Shown: positions 35,188 through 43,910 of the stretch, piece by piece
Position numbering within the stretch: position 1 is the first letter of the stretch
Layout: the number at the start of each line of letters is the position of its first letter
DNA from: Glycomyces sp. L485
GTDB taxonomy: Bacteria; Actinomycetota; Actinomycetes; Mycobacteriales; Micromonosporaceae
DNA length: 64,000 bases
Reading direction: 5' to 3'
Assembly: GCF_022548875.1 (NCBI RefSeq)
Contig: NZ_JAKZEW010000001.1
Coordinates: 62,264-126,263, forward strand
The notes under the pieces: model-generated
The model's input: the letters and a program-made list of their open reading frames with translations, nothing else
Database searches by the model: none
Told to the model about the DNA's origin: nothing
Translations under genes and position numbers: made by a program

Positions 35188-35636
35188 GTGCGTAACCTTC
35201 TGGTCGAACCGGCGGCCAGCCGCCGCGGCCTGCGAACGAGCCCGCCGTTGCACCATTCATCGTAGTCGAACAGGTCCGGTTGGCGGATGAGCGCCTTGGT
35301 GTTGGCGGCCCACAGTCCAACATACTGGTCACGCGTCCCCTGCGCCTTGTCGAGGAGCTTGTCGACGCGTTTGCGCGAGTGCACGCGGAACTTCGTGCGC
35401 ACGGAGTCGCCCGCGTAGATGTAGAGGACGTGCAGGGCGAACGAGCGCTTCGGGCAGGTTGCGTCGCCGGCCAGTTCGAGCCAGGTGTCGATGAGCTCGT
35501 CGGTGGCGAGCGTCAGGTCCCACTGGCGGCCCTCTGGGGCCACCGATGCCGGGTCGAGCGCCCAAGCCCGGATCTCGTCCATGGTGGGGACCGCCGGGTG
35601 CGCGAACCCGGTGAAGGACGTTTCCGACACACGCAC
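34653..35636 (-). CDS. Hypothetical protein whose frame runs on through the DUF1707 gene
   Basis: Residues 1-130 look like a real compact protein (MDEIRAWALDPASVAPEGRQ, ATCPKRSFALHVLYIYAGDSV, LFDYDEWCNGG), similar in style to a small actinobacterial family that ends shortly after the DYDxWC motif. Here no stop follows; the frame continues for about 190 codons of Ser/Pro/Arg-rich sequence overlapping the DUF1707 gene in another frame. That extension is unlikely to be functional. Either a stop was lost, or there is a frameshift near 35240. The supported part is about 35230-35636. Confidence 0.5.
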   Translation of the reverse strand: MRVSETSFTGFAHPAVPTMDEIRAWALDPASVAPEGRQWDLTLATDELIDTWLELAGDATCPKRSFALHVLYIYAGDSVRTKFRVHSRKRVDKLLDKAQGTRDQYVGLWAANTKALIRQPDLFDYDEWCNGGLVRRPRRLAAGSTRRLRTCQRPTRACASRTPSANPSSPSCTPPPKKAGSNSTSSPSAPARLTPPGPTASSRASSRTCPTPTGSSPPAGKLPRRRGARRTLPPNSACRPRPPRSSARASGWRPAASCWTPRPARSSSTSQARSSAPARSTSRSTPEPRRSSSSCPTAPMRTTSSTSWRVPSRTCVNTRECRDCVST

Positions 35637-35711
35637 TCCTGACGGCCGACTGCGGGGGACTCGAACAATGTTCGCCCCGATCGTAGCGTGGCTCCGCAGT
35701 GACCGCCGCGC

Positions 35712-36533
35712 TCATTCGACGCCCATGGCGTCGACGACGGCGTCGATGCGGGCGCCGATATCGTGCAGGACCGAAAGGTCAGGGGCCCAGCCGCGTTCGA
35801 GCAACGCCTCGCGCAGGCCGACGAGCCAGCCTCGCGGATGCTCCATCACATCGGAGCCGGTGAGGACGAGAACCTCCCAGCCGAGGCCTCGCAGCGCCTG
35901 GTGGCGCCGCCGGTCGCCGGTATCGGCGGCGAAATCGACGCGGGTGGCCGTGTCCTCGTGCTCGACGCCGACCTTCCACTCTTCCCAGCCGAGCCCGAGG
36001 ACGGCCGAGCGCCCGCCGGGAGTTCCGACCCGCAGATGCGGCTCAGGCGCAGGGAGGCCCGCGTCGCCGATGAGGCAGCGGGTCCACGACTCCATGGGCG
36101 ACTCGGCCCTGGGGTCGGCGGCGAGCAGGGTCGCGTTCGCTCGGCGCAGTCGGTCGCCGCGCAGCCGTTCGAGGACGGCGGTCAGGCTGCGCGTGTCGAC
36201 GCCGGCCCTGAGGAACTGGTCGGCGGCGGCGACGGCTTCGAGCCGCGGCAGGCCCGCTGCGCAGTCGACGAGGGTGCGGGCCCGGCAGGTCACGGGCAGG
36301 CCGTCGACGACGGTGGTGTCGGGTGCGGGCAGATCCGAGGCGCATTCGAGAGGCCAGTCCGATTCCTCGGATCCCGGTGGCAGGATGTCGAACCCGTGGA
36401 TCCACGCGGCGGTGCGGCCGGTGGCGACGATGGAGGGATCGGACTCGAAGGCGTCCTCGAAGCGCTCGCGCAATCCCGTGCCCGAAGCGAGAGAGGTCTG
36501 TGCGACGGTGCGGTACATAGGTATCTGGAGCAT
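35712..36533 (-). CDS. AbiEi-like / DUF559-type protein
   Basis: The 273-residue product has an N-terminal region of the kind found in actinobacterial AbiEi-antitoxin-like proteins (RTAAWIHGFDILPP; VTCRARTLVDCAAGLPRLEAV), and a C-terminal half with restriction-endonuclease-fold features: ESPMESWTRCLIGDAGLP, then GWEEWKVGVEHE (acidic and Lys active-site candidates) and WEVLVLTGSDVMEHP. These proteins are common, often many copies per genome, and their role is not settled. No partner toxin gene is adjacent. The ATG at 36533 is used; one at 36518 is also possible. Confidence 0.75.
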   Translation of the reverse strand: MLQIPMYRTVAQTSLASGTGLRERFEDAFESDPSIVATGRTAAWIHGFDILPPGSEESDWPLECASDLPAPDTTVVDGLPVTCRARTLVDCAAGLPRLEAVAAADQFLRAGVDTRSLTAVLERLRGDRLRRANATLLAADPRAESPMESWTRCLIGDAGLPAPEPHLRVGTPGGRSAVLGLGWEEWKVGVEHEDTATRVDFAADTGDRRRHQALRGLGWEVLVLTGSDVMEHPRGWLVGLREALLERGWAPDLSVLHDIGARIDAVVDAMGVE

Positions 36534-36690
36534 GCATCGAGTGTCACGGCGTGAACACGCATCGTCAAGGATGGAATCTCGGCCTGTGGATAACTTCCGG
36601 CGAACCGGGGCGATCCGCTGTGGATGGAGCGGCGATGCCCGCGCCCGGACCTCAGGCGAAGGTCAGGGCGCGGCCGGATGCCGTCAGGTC

Positions 36691-37497
36691 CTAAGACCCG
36701 TACTCGGCGTCGCACAGTTTCCACTGACCGTCCTCTTCCACGACGGTGTAGGTGTAGCCGCTGTCCATGTCGTCCTCGTCCGGCGCTCCGTCGTCCCAGG
36801 TCCAGTTCGCCCAGGCCAGCGTGTCGCCGTTCTCTTCGCGGGAGACGCTCCAGATGATGAAGTCGTAGCCCGCCCCGCCGTACTCCTTCTGGTAGTCGAG
36901 CTGCCACTCCATGTCCGAGGTGGGCTTCGCGCAGATAAGCGAGTCGAGAGTGTCGTTGTCGCCCTTGTCGGCGGCCACGACCCAGGAGATCGCGGCGCCC
37001 TCGGGCGAGTTCGGTTCGAAGTCCTCGGAGCTGACCGGCTCGCCCCAGCCCTGGAGCTCGCCAGAGTCCTCCTCCTCGGAGGGCTGCTCTTCGGCCTCGG
37101 TGGTGTCCTCGGTCGCAGGCTCATCTTCGGTTTCGGTCGTCTCCCCACCGCTCGCGACGGGATCGTCGTCCTCCAGCATGCCGGGGACGATGAGGACCGC
37201 GGCCACACCGAGAAGCACCACGAGGCCGACGATGACACCGAGGACGATCCCGAGGTTCGGGCCCTGCTGGGCCGGCGGGATCGGCGGCGGCAGAGGCGGG
37301 CCCTGCGGGTAGCCGGGCTGGACGCCGATGGGCGGCGTCATGTTCGGCGGCGGGTACTGGGCGGGCCCCGGGCCGTAGTTCGGCTGAGGAGGGGGAGCGT
37401 TGTACCCCTGGGCATAAGGGTCGCTGGGCTGCTGCGGGGGTTGGCTCGACACGTGGTACTGCTGCGGGTCGTAGCCGCCGGCGGGCGGGTAAGTCAT
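36691..37497 (-). CDS. Membrane-anchored protein with Pro/Gln-rich N-terminus
   Basis: The 268-residue product has a cytoplasmic tail of about 80 residues rich in P, Q, Y and G, one membrane helix (about 82-106), an acidic Glu/Thr linker and an outside domain (about 155-268) with an NTF2/DUF4878-like feel (SPEGAAISWVVAADKGDNDTLDSLICAKPT, given here only as its start and end: SPEGAAISW, SLICAKPT). A role as an extracytoplasmic binding or sensing protein is inferred. Start is the ATG at 37497. Confidence 0.75.
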   Translation of the reverse strand: MTYPPAGGYDPQQYHVSSQPPQQPSDPYAQGYNAPPPQPNYGPGPAQYPPPNMTPPIGVQPGYPQGPPLPPPIPPAQQGPNLGIVLGVIVGLVVLLGVAAVLIVPGMLEDDDPVASGGETTETEDEPATEDTTEAEEQPSEEEDSGELQGWGEPVSSEDFEPNSPEGAAISWVVAADKGDNDTLDSLICAKPTSDMEWQLDYQKEYGGAGYDFIIWSVSREENGDTLAWANWTWDDGAPDEDDMDSGYTYTVVEEDGQWKLCDAEYGS

Positions 37498-37754
37498 CGC
37501 TCTCTGTGGCCTCGTCTGCTCTGGGGGGCTCTAGGTGGTGGTCACCGGGGTCCATCGATCGTACAGCGGGGCGGCTACACGCAGTTGCCGCGCGCGGTGG
37601 GCACCACTGCGCATAGGCCGCGCGAGCAGAGCCCGTCACCGTCGGTCGCACACCCAGTGCGACTTGCATTCGCCTTGGGGGGCTACGATCTATGGCCCCA
37701 GCACCCCACCTCCGATTCCCGGTTTCCAGCCGACTTCAAACCGAGGTTCAACGT

Positions 37755-38864
37755 ATGGCGACTGTCCCTCCCATTGGATTGTGGACGGCCCGGCTCTCCA
37801 GCGTGCTCGCACCGCTGCCCGTGGTCGAGATAATCGGCGTCAACCGCCTCTTGGGCTACGGCCTGATCTACCCGGCTCTCGCCGCGACGTGGGCGACATG
37901 CCGCTGGCAGCGGCGACGACGAAAGGCGCAGAACCCCAAGCTCGACAAGGAGATCAGGCCGCGCGACTCCTTCTGGCCCGACGAGGTCGCCGAGCCCGTC
38001 GACGCCGCCGCGGAGGTGCGCCCGCCCGAGCGGCGCGAGCGGGCGATGAAGAACCTGGTGAGCAGCATCAAGAACGAGGGCGTCGAGCCCGATCTGCGCA
38101 TCCAGCTCATCCAGGACCTCGTCGACCTCGGCGGCGGCGACATGGCTCTGCGGCTCAGGCCGGTGGCCGAGTCATCTGAAGTGGACTGCGAAGTGCGGCT
38201 CGAGGCGGCCGAGCACATGGTCCGCTTCAGCGCCGAGGACGGCACCCGCGCACTCGAATCGATCGCCACCGACGCCGCCGTCGACGACCAGTACCGCCTG
38301 GACGCGGCCAGCGCGCTCGTCGACTTCGCGACCCGCGCAGCCGGGAACGCCCTCACGCAGTTGGTCACCGACGACGCCGTCTCCGAGTACGTCCGCCACA
38401 GCGCGGCGAACACGCTGCGCCGCATCGACCGCGGATCGGCCGCGACGGCGTTTCGCCACTTGGCCACCGCGCCGCTCATCACCCCGCGGCTGCGGATCAT
38501 CTGCGCCGAGCAGCTGGCCGAGGACAGCGTCCCTGCCGCCGAATGCGCACTGTGGCGCATCATCAAGGGCGTCGAGTCCAGCATGGACTACAACCTGGGA
38601 GTCGACGCGGCCGAAGCGCTGCACGGGATCTGCCCCGATAGCGGGATCGAGGCCTACTCGGCGCTGGCCGTCGACGCGAACTTTCCGTGGTACGGACGCA
38701 TCGAGGCCGCCTACCGGCTCGGCAGGCTCGGTGTCGAGGACGGCTTCGACCTGCTCAGCGACTTCGCCCGTGCCGAGGGGCTCGCCGACGTCTACGGGAT
38801 CGCGGCGCTCGACCGGCTCTTCCGGCTCGAAGCCGAGACCGGCACGCTCGACGCCGGCGACTGA
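37755..38864 (+). CDS. HEAT-repeat-like protein
   Basis: The 369-residue product has an N-terminal hydrophobic segment (about 30-50), a basic charged region, and then about seven helical repeats of HEAT type from residue 95 (LRIQLIQDLVDLGGGDMAL, VRLEAAEHMVRFSAEDG, YRLDAASALVDFATRAAG, VRHSAANTLRRIDRG). Such solenoids mediate protein contacts. The ATG at 37755 is chosen because residues upstream are low-quality; the frame is open to 37692. No neighbour suggests a partner. Confidence 0.78.
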   Translation: MATVPPIGLWTARLSSVLAPLPVVEIIGVNRLLGYGLIYPALAATWATCRWQRRRRKAQNPKLDKEIRPRDSFWPDEVAEPVDAAAEVRPPERRERAMKNLVSSIKNEGVEPDLRIQLIQDLVDLGGGDMALRLRPVAESSEVDCEVRLEAAEHMVRFSAEDGTRALESIATDAAVDDQYRLDAASALVDFATRAAGNALTQLVTDDAVSEYVRHSAANTLRRIDRGSAATAFRHLATAPLITPRLRIICAEQLAEDSVPAAECALWRIIKGVESSMDYNLGVDAAEALHGICPDSGIEAYSALAVDANFPWYGRIEAAYRLGRLGVEDGFDLLSDFARAEGLADVYGIAALDRLFRLEAETGTLDAGD

Positions 38865-39260
38865 GCTTGAGGCGCGATGTGGGCGGCGTCTTCTGCTGCG
38901 GAACAGGATTCGTATTGGTTTGCACCTCGAATCCTATGTGGCCGACAGCGTGTCCTTTTCCATACCCCCAGCTCGGGTGCCCCACACTCTAGAAAAGAGC
39001 TCCATTTCGCCGTCAGAGCCCGGTTGCAGATGACGGGCTGCTCGATGCCTGCGATTGGACGGGGGGATCCCATTCCGAGCGTCTCCTGCGTGATTTCACG
39101 AATCCCAGGTTGGAGAGCGCCAGGAAATCTATCGTGGCAGAGAAAGCCGCCCGGCCGGTGTCAGACGCAGTTCGCCAGTAGTTGACCGGCGGCAACTCGG
39201 CCGAACTTCGCGCCCCGCGATCAGTCCAGGTGACTCAGTCATCCGTAGAGAGAGGTCAAC
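38865..39260. other. Intergenic region upstream of the YCII-type gene
   Basis: About 400 bases of lower GC content with no supported gene. A 60-codon minus-strand frame at 39013-39195 has no ribosome site and no recognisable features. A GAGAGAGG ribosome site sits just before the YCII gene. Confidence 0.4.
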
Positions 39261-39599
39261 ATGCCGAAGTTCGTCTACATTTACCACGCACCGACGCCGC
39301 CCGCCGACGCCGCCCCACCGGACCCGGAGCAGATGGAGGAGGTAATGCGGCAGTGGATTGCATGGAGTCAGCGGGTCGGCAAGGGGCTGGTGGACTTCGG
39401 GACACCGCTCGCGGGAGGCACACGCGTCGACGCGAGCGGAGACACGCAGCCGAGCACTAGTGATGTCGTCGGCTACACCATTCTCGAAGCCGACAGCCGT
39501 GATGCTGCGGTGGATCTGGCGAGATCCCACCCGCACCTGCAGATGTCCGGTGGGTGTGTGATCGAAGTCCACGAATCACAACCGATGCCCGGAATGTGA
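39261..39599 (+). CDS. YCII-related protein
   Basis: The 112-residue product has the dimeric ferredoxin-like YCII/DGPF pattern: MPKFVYIYHAP at strand 1, a helix with MEEVMRQWIAWSQRVG, GTPLAGGTRVD, and the C-terminal GYTILEADSRDAAVDLARSHPHL then IEVHESQPMPG. YCII proteins are small, often of unknown catalysis, and are frequently tied to ECF sigma factors in actinobacteria. Here it is stand-alone. A GAGAGG site gives the ATG at 39261 strong support. Confidence 0.85.
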   Translation: MPKFVYIYHAPTPPADAAPPDPEQMEEVMRQWIAWSQRVGKGLVDFGTPLAGGTRVDASGDTQPSTSDVVGYTILEADSRDAAVDLARSHPHLQMSGGCVIEVHESQPMPGM

Positions 39600-39707
39600 A
39601 CGCGCTCGGTCAGGTCTCCTCGGGGAGTCTCGCTACGGGCCCCACTGGCCGCCGCATGACTGTCTCTCGTTTCGGGGCTCTTCCGGCGGCTCCCGGCTCC
39701 GGCGGCG

Positions 39708-40586
39708 TCATCCATCACTCGAGCCAGGGCTGACTCCCATGTAGATCGACTGGATCTCCAGGTGGTGGAGGTCGCGGCGTCTGCCGAGCCAGTGCGGGCT
39801 GTCCTCGTCGAGCAGGGTCTCCCAGACGACCTGGTCCTCGGCGTCGATGAAGTCCTCGAACCAGCCGACCCGCGACGACAGGACGTGCAGCGCCCGCTTC
39901 AGGGCTTCGCCTTCGAGCGGGGCGGGCAGCGCGGTGACGTCGTTGATCACGCTGACTTCGGCCAGTCCCGCCCGCTCTAGAGCCAGGTTCCAGCCGTACG
40001 GCATGGGTTCGGCCCTGTGTTCGAGGTTCTCGGCCTCCATGCGTCGCGACCCGGCCTCGGCCAGGCGCAGTTCCAGGCCCGGACGGCCGATGCCGACATT
40101 CCAGGGCAGGAACTGCGAGGCCACGCCGCCCTCGCCGATGGCGAGCCGCCCGCCCGTGGCGAGGAGACCGGCCAGTGTGTCAAGCGCCGCTTGCTGATCG
40201 GCGGCGTGGTGCAGGACGTGCCCGGCCCAGACGAGATCAGCGGGCGCGCCGACGGCCTTGGCCAGACGCTCGGGTTCGTCGATATTGGACACGGCGGTCT
40301 CGACCGCCAGCCCCGCGTCCTCGGCTCGTTCCCGGGCCAGGTCGACCAGGGCTTGCTCGGCATCGACGGCGATCACGCGCGCACCAGGGTGCGACGCGGC
40401 GAGCGCCAGGGCCATGCCCCCGGCTCCGCAGCCGACGTCGACGATGACGGCGTCGCTCTCCCGGGAGATCCGGGCGGCCGCGCGCCGCTCCCCTTCGGCC
40501 TTGTCGTCGGCGTGCTCGCGGAACCGCTCGGCCTCTTCGCCGAAGTCGATCACCGCGCTGGACTCATGGGACGAAACGTGTGCCAT
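39708..40586 (-). CDS. Class I SAM-dependent methyltransferase
   Basis: The 292-residue product has motif I in VIVDVGCGAGGMALALA (about residue 47), an acidic residue after strand 2 in VIAVDAEQAL, and DLVWAGHVLHH as post-motif II, so SAM binding is well supported. The C-terminal third holds helices with RRDLHHLEIQSIYMG. The methylated substrate is unknown. It is divergent from the membrane-protein operon starting near 40671. Confidence 0.85.
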   Translation of the reverse strand: MAHVSSHESSAVIDFGEEAERFREHADDKAEGERRAAARISRESDAVIVDVGCGAGGMALALAASHPGARVIAVDAEQALVDLARERAEDAGLAVETAVSNIDEPERLAKAVGAPADLVWAGHVLHHAADQQAALDTLAGLLATGGRLAIGEGGVASQFLPWNVGIGRPGLELRLAEAGSRRMEAENLEHRAEPMPYGWNLALERAGLAEVSVINDVTALPAPLEGEALKRALHVLSSRVGWFEDFIDAEDQVVWETLLDEDSPHWLGRRRDLHHLEIQSIYMGVSPGSSDG

Positions 40587-40670
40587 GGTGCCGAACCTAC
40601 CAGCGTCGGGGCCGGTCGCGGGGCCGCGAGTTTACAATCGGTGCCACCCCGACGAGGCAGGAGAAGAGCG

Positions 40671-41981
40671 CTGAGTACGACGCCGAATCCGGAGGTCTCC
40701 TCGCACCCCGAATCGCCTTTCCACGTCGTCACCGGACGGCCTCCGGACCGCGTCGGCAGCGGCTACGGGCTTTTGAAGGTACGTCTGCGAAAAGCGACCA
40801 GGGCGGACAGACCGCTGAACAGCGGGCAGCCCCGAGGGCACGCCGCGGTGCGTCGGTTCCCGCTTCCCGGCGTGCCCGTGCTGATGGTCGACTCCCGACC
40901 GGTGGCGCAGGGGGTAGGGACCGCCTGGGTGCGACTGCCGCCCGGCGACTACCGCTGCTCCGTCCAGGCCGGGGGCTTCGCCGGCTGGTGGACGGTGACG
41001 GTCGCCGAGGGCGAGACCGTGGCCCTCGACTCGCACCCGGATCGCGCCTGGCCTTCCGCGGACGTCGAACTGCCGCTGGAGCCCGACCGGTTCGCGCGCC
41101 GGATCCGGTACTGGACGGCGGTGTTCTACGGACCGCTCGCCGTCGCGATCGCGTTGCTGATCGTCGCGCTCCCGGGCTGCCTCATCGGCGCGCTCGTTCC
41201 GGGGCTGGTGGACACCGATCGGGAGAGGCTCATCGCGGGCGGCGCGTTCGGTCTGCTCGTCCTCGCCTTGTGGGCGGCCATGACCGTCCACCACGTCGGC
41301 ACCATGCGGCGATCGAAACGCCATCGGCGCCAGCAGGAGCGGATCGCTGTCGAGCCTCGGGACACCGGTGGCCCGAGCGTGTACGAGTTGCCGATGACGG
41401 CCTCGAAGATCGCCGATGCGACACCGCACGGAGGCGGTGTGCTGCTCGACTTGACCTGGGAGGTCGTCTGGCAGCGCATCGACAGGAACGAGAGCATCGA
41501 CTGGTACCTGCTCGAACATTACGGCGAACCCGAGGTGACCGGTCACCGGCCCTGGATGCCCGATCCGACCGTCGTGATCGGCGGATCGGACCTTCATCTC
41601 TCCTGGGGACGCTGGTGGATTCCGCTGCCGCAGGGCGCGCACGAGGTCGAGCTCGCCGCTCCGCGCCAAGGCGAAGGCGAGCGCGCCTGCGACGACGACC
41701 GCTTCGTCACCTGGGACGACACGGTCGAGGTCAAGCCGGGATGGGTCACGCACCTTCGCCTCAACGGCACGGTCATCCAGCACTACGAGAACGACATCTA
41801 CTCGCTGCGCCTGACTGGTTTCGAATCGGAGGCCCGCGCCTACGGCATCGACGGCAATCTGATCGGCTTCCGCAAGCGCCGCCTTCCGCGCAGGCCGCTG
41901 GACGGCCAGACGGATGAACGGTTTCACCACAGCCTCTTCCACGAGCGGGTTCGTCGCGGTGAGTTAGTCTCGCCGTCATGA
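40671..41981 (+). CDS. PEGA-like membrane protein heading a WXG100-type operon
   Basis: The protein has about 436 residues if started at a CTG at 40671 after GGAGAAG; an ATG or GTG start in this region is not visible, so the start is uncertain. It has an N-terminal beta module (about 55-120, MVDSRPVAQGVGTAWVRLPP), two membrane helices (about 145-170 and 185-205), and a large C-terminal region with a second beta module (SDLHLSWGRWWIPLPQGAHEVEL). Paralogues lie at 60297 and 63298. The stop overlaps the YbaB gene as ATGA. Function is unknown; the association with WXG100-type genes suggests a role at the secretion membrane. Confidence 0.7.
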   Translation: MSTTPNPEVSSHPESPFHVVTGRPPDRVGSGYGLLKVRLRKATRADRPLNSGQPRGHAAVRRFPLPGVPVLMVDSRPVAQGVGTAWVRLPPGDYRCSVQAGGFAGWWTVTVAEGETVALDSHPDRAWPSADVELPLEPDRFARRIRYWTAVFYGPLAVAIALLIVALPGCLIGALVPGLVDTDRERLIAGGAFGLLVLALWAAMTVHHVGTMRRSKRHRRQQERIAVEPRDTGGPSVYELPMTASKIADATPHGGGVLLDLTWEVVWQRIDRNESIDWYLLEHYGEPEVTGHRPWMPDPTVVIGGSDLHLSWGRWWIPLPQGAHEVELAAPRQGEGERACDDDRFVTWDDTVEVKPGWVTHLRLNGTVIQHYENDIYSLRLTGFESEARAYGIDGNLIGFRKRRLPRRPLDGQTDERFHHSLFHERVRRGELVSPS

Positions 41982-42361
41982 GTGACCGCAATTCGAGCCG
42001 GCCGTCGATCTTCGAGGACCCGGAGGCCTACTTCGAAGCCTTCCAGCAGCGGAACCGTGCCATGCAGGAGCGCGCCCAGGACCTGCAGGCCGCGATGGCC
42101 GAGGCCCATGCCACGGCGGAGTCCCCTGACAGCGAAGTGTCCGTGACCGTCAACGTCTCCGGTGGACTCGAGGACATTCGGTTCACTCCGGAGGTGCGCC
42201 GCATGGCCGCCGAGACGCTGCGCCAGACGGTCCTGGAGACGTACCGGAACGCCATGCAGCAGGCTGTGCAGAATCTGGACTCGGTGATGGAGTCGGTCCT
42301 CGGCGCGGACTCCGAGACGATGTCCGTGTACCGCAACGCGACCCGGCTGAACGAAAGGTAG
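41978..42361 (+). CDS. YbaB/EbfC-like protein
   Basis: The 127-residue product has an N-terminal helix (PEAYFEAFQQRNRAMQERAQ), then a strand region with VTVNVSGGLEDIRFTPEVRR and a C-terminal helix (LRQTVLETYRNAMQQAVQNL), the layout of YbaB/EbfC nucleoid-associated proteins. Actinobacterial members are often placed next to WXG100 genes and may act in secretion rather than on DNA. It overlaps the preceding gene by 4 bases and is 4 bases ahead of the EspC-like gene. Confidence 0.8.
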   Translation: MSDRNSSRPSIFEDPEAYFEAFQQRNRAMQERAQDLQAAMAEAHATAESPDSEVSVTVNVSGGLEDIRFTPEVRRMAAETLRQTVLETYRNAMQQAVQNLDSVMESVLGADSETMSVYRNATRLNER

Positions 42362-42365
42362 GCAC

Positions 42366-42695
42366 ATGGGACAGGGAATCGACGTCGAACCCGAGACGCT
42401 GGCGCAGCATGGCGCGAACATCGCCAGCGTCGTCGGCGGGGTCGTCAAGGAATGCCGCGCGGCGGCCGATATGGCCGAGGGCGGCGGATTCAACGAGAGT
42501 TACGGCGCCATCATCAGCCCCATCGCCGTCCCCGCCATGGAGCTCGTCACCTGGAACGCGAAGAGCGCGATGGACGCCGCGATCGGCTTCAACGACGCGC
42601 TCGCCGAGGCCGTGGCGGGCACCGCCGCCGTCTATGACAGCATCGACTCCGCGATCGCCGAGGACTTCGACAAGATCGCGGAGGCGATGGAATGA
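42366..42695 (+). CDS. EspC-like small helical protein (type VII secretion associated)
   Basis: The 109-residue product is all-helical with an Ala-rich profile and the EspC-like start IDVEPETLAQHGANIASVVG, followed by a long second helix. EspC-type proteins are co-secreted by ESX/type VII systems. It lacks a visible WXG motif. It overlaps the next gene by 4 bases (ATGA). A second copy of this gene type lies at 62788-63117. Confidence 0.72.
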   Translation: MGQGIDVEPETLAQHGANIASVVGGVVKECRAAADMAEGGGFNESYGAIISPIAVPAMELVTWNAKSAMDAAIGFNDALAEAVAGTAAVYDSIDSAIAEDFDKIAEAME

Positions 42696-43876
42696 GCGAC
42701 AACGCCTTCTATGTCAGCAATGACGGTGACGGGGACGGCTTGTCGGACCCCGCGCCGCTCGCGGGCAGCCGTTTCGCCGAAAGCCTGACCAACGTCGGGA
42801 CGGACCTCTCCGCCGCCGGCAGCGAGGATTGGGACTGGTCTAATTTCGCCATCGACGGCGCGGTGGCCGGCCTCGATGTGCTCGCCTTCGCGCTCAACCC
42901 GTTCAAAGAACTGGTCATGGCCGGAGTCGGCTTCCTCATCGAGCACGTCGACTTCCTTCGCGAGCCGCTCGAGTGGTTCACCGGCGACCCGAACGCGATC
43001 TCCGCGCTCACCGAGACCTGGTCGAACATCGCCGGCGGGCTCCAGGCCTCCAGCGGTTCGGTGGCCGAGATGATGGCCGAGGTGGAGGGCTGGAAGGGCG
43101 ACGCGGCGGACGCCTACAAGTCGGTCGGAGCGGCCTATTCGGAGCTGCTCGACGGGACCGCGTCCGCGGCCCAGGCGGTGTCCCAGTGCTACATGGTCAT
43201 CGGCATCATCGTCTCGACGCTCAAGGCCATTGTGCTGGAGCTGCTCTGTGAATTCGTCTCCCGCGCGATCATGATCGGCCTGGCGGCCCTCGCCAACGCC
43301 GCGTGGTCCTTCGGCGGCTCCATCGGCGCCGGGATCGCGATGACGATCACCAGCGCGATCCAGACTTCCGCGAAGATCGGCACCAAGGTCTCCAAGGGCC
43401 TGGCGAAGGTCGCGGAGGCGCTGAGCCAGATCAAGCACGCCGACAACGCCTTCGGCAAGATGATCCGCAGCGTGTCGCAGATGGCCGACGAGTTGGCGGG
43501 AGGTATCGCGAACAACATGAGGGCGCTCGACATCCCCTTCGACAAGCTTAAGGACAGGTTCCCGGTGCTCAAAGGGGACATGTTCAACTTCAACGGCGGG
43601 TACAACCTTCCCCAGCCGTACATCCCCGGCTACGGCCGCGTCGGCGGGCCGACCTCGATCGCGGACGATGTGGGGGACGCCTACGGTTCGGTCAAGAACG
43701 TCTGGGACAACGGTCTCAAGTGGGGCGAGAACGGTTCCGGCCTGGCGTACTTGGCCGAAGTCGCGGGTGGCACCGGCGCCACCGGTCTGCGCGGCTTCCT
43801 CGGCGGCATGAAGAACAACTACGCCGCCGGCGAATCGGGCCAGGACGCGGAGGAATCGACCACCGAGCGCATCTGA
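42692..43876 (+). CDS. Long WXG100-like protein
   Basis: The 394-residue product contains a WXG-type turn in EVEGWKGDAADAY near residue 130, preceded by a helix and followed by hydrophobic helices (about 166-186 and 193-219) and a Gly/Asn-rich tail with GGTGATGLRGFLGG. It is long for WXG100 proteins, as in multi-domain or toxin-like LXG/WXG proteins. No toxin domain is recognised in the C-terminus. It is the fourth gene of the operon and overlaps the EspC-like gene by 4 bases. The best match in the window is the 409-residue protein at 61559. Confidence 0.72.
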   Translation: MSDNAFYVSNDGDGDGLSDPAPLAGSRFAESLTNVGTDLSAAGSEDWDWSNFAIDGAVAGLDVLAFALNPFKELVMAGVGFLIEHVDFLREPLEWFTGDPNAISALTETWSNIAGGLQASSGSVAEMMAEVEGWKGDAADAYKSVGAAYSELLDGTASAAQAVSQCYMVIGIIVSTLKAIVLELLCEFVSRAIMIGLAALANAAWSFGGSIGAGIAMTITSAIQTSAKIGTKVSKGLAKVAEALSQIKHADNAFGKMIRSVSQMADELAGGIANNMRALDIPFDKLKDRFPVLKGDMFNFNGGYNLPQPYIPGYGRVGGPTSIADDVGDAYGSVKNVWDNGLKWGENGSGLAYLAEVAGGTGATGLRGFLGGMKNNYAAGESGQDAEESTTERI

Positions 43877-43910
43877 GGTCCTCCTGTCGGAATGGCGCGG
43901 TCCGGAGGCG

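Noticed and set aside
36585-36593. A single TGTGGATAA near 36585
   Set aside because: It is a lone copy upstream of the AbiEi-like gene with only one partial neighbour, so chance is a fair explanation.
39013-39195. Minus-strand frame of 60 codons
   Set aside because: It is short, with no ribosome site or recognisable features, in a lower-GC region where chance frames are expected.
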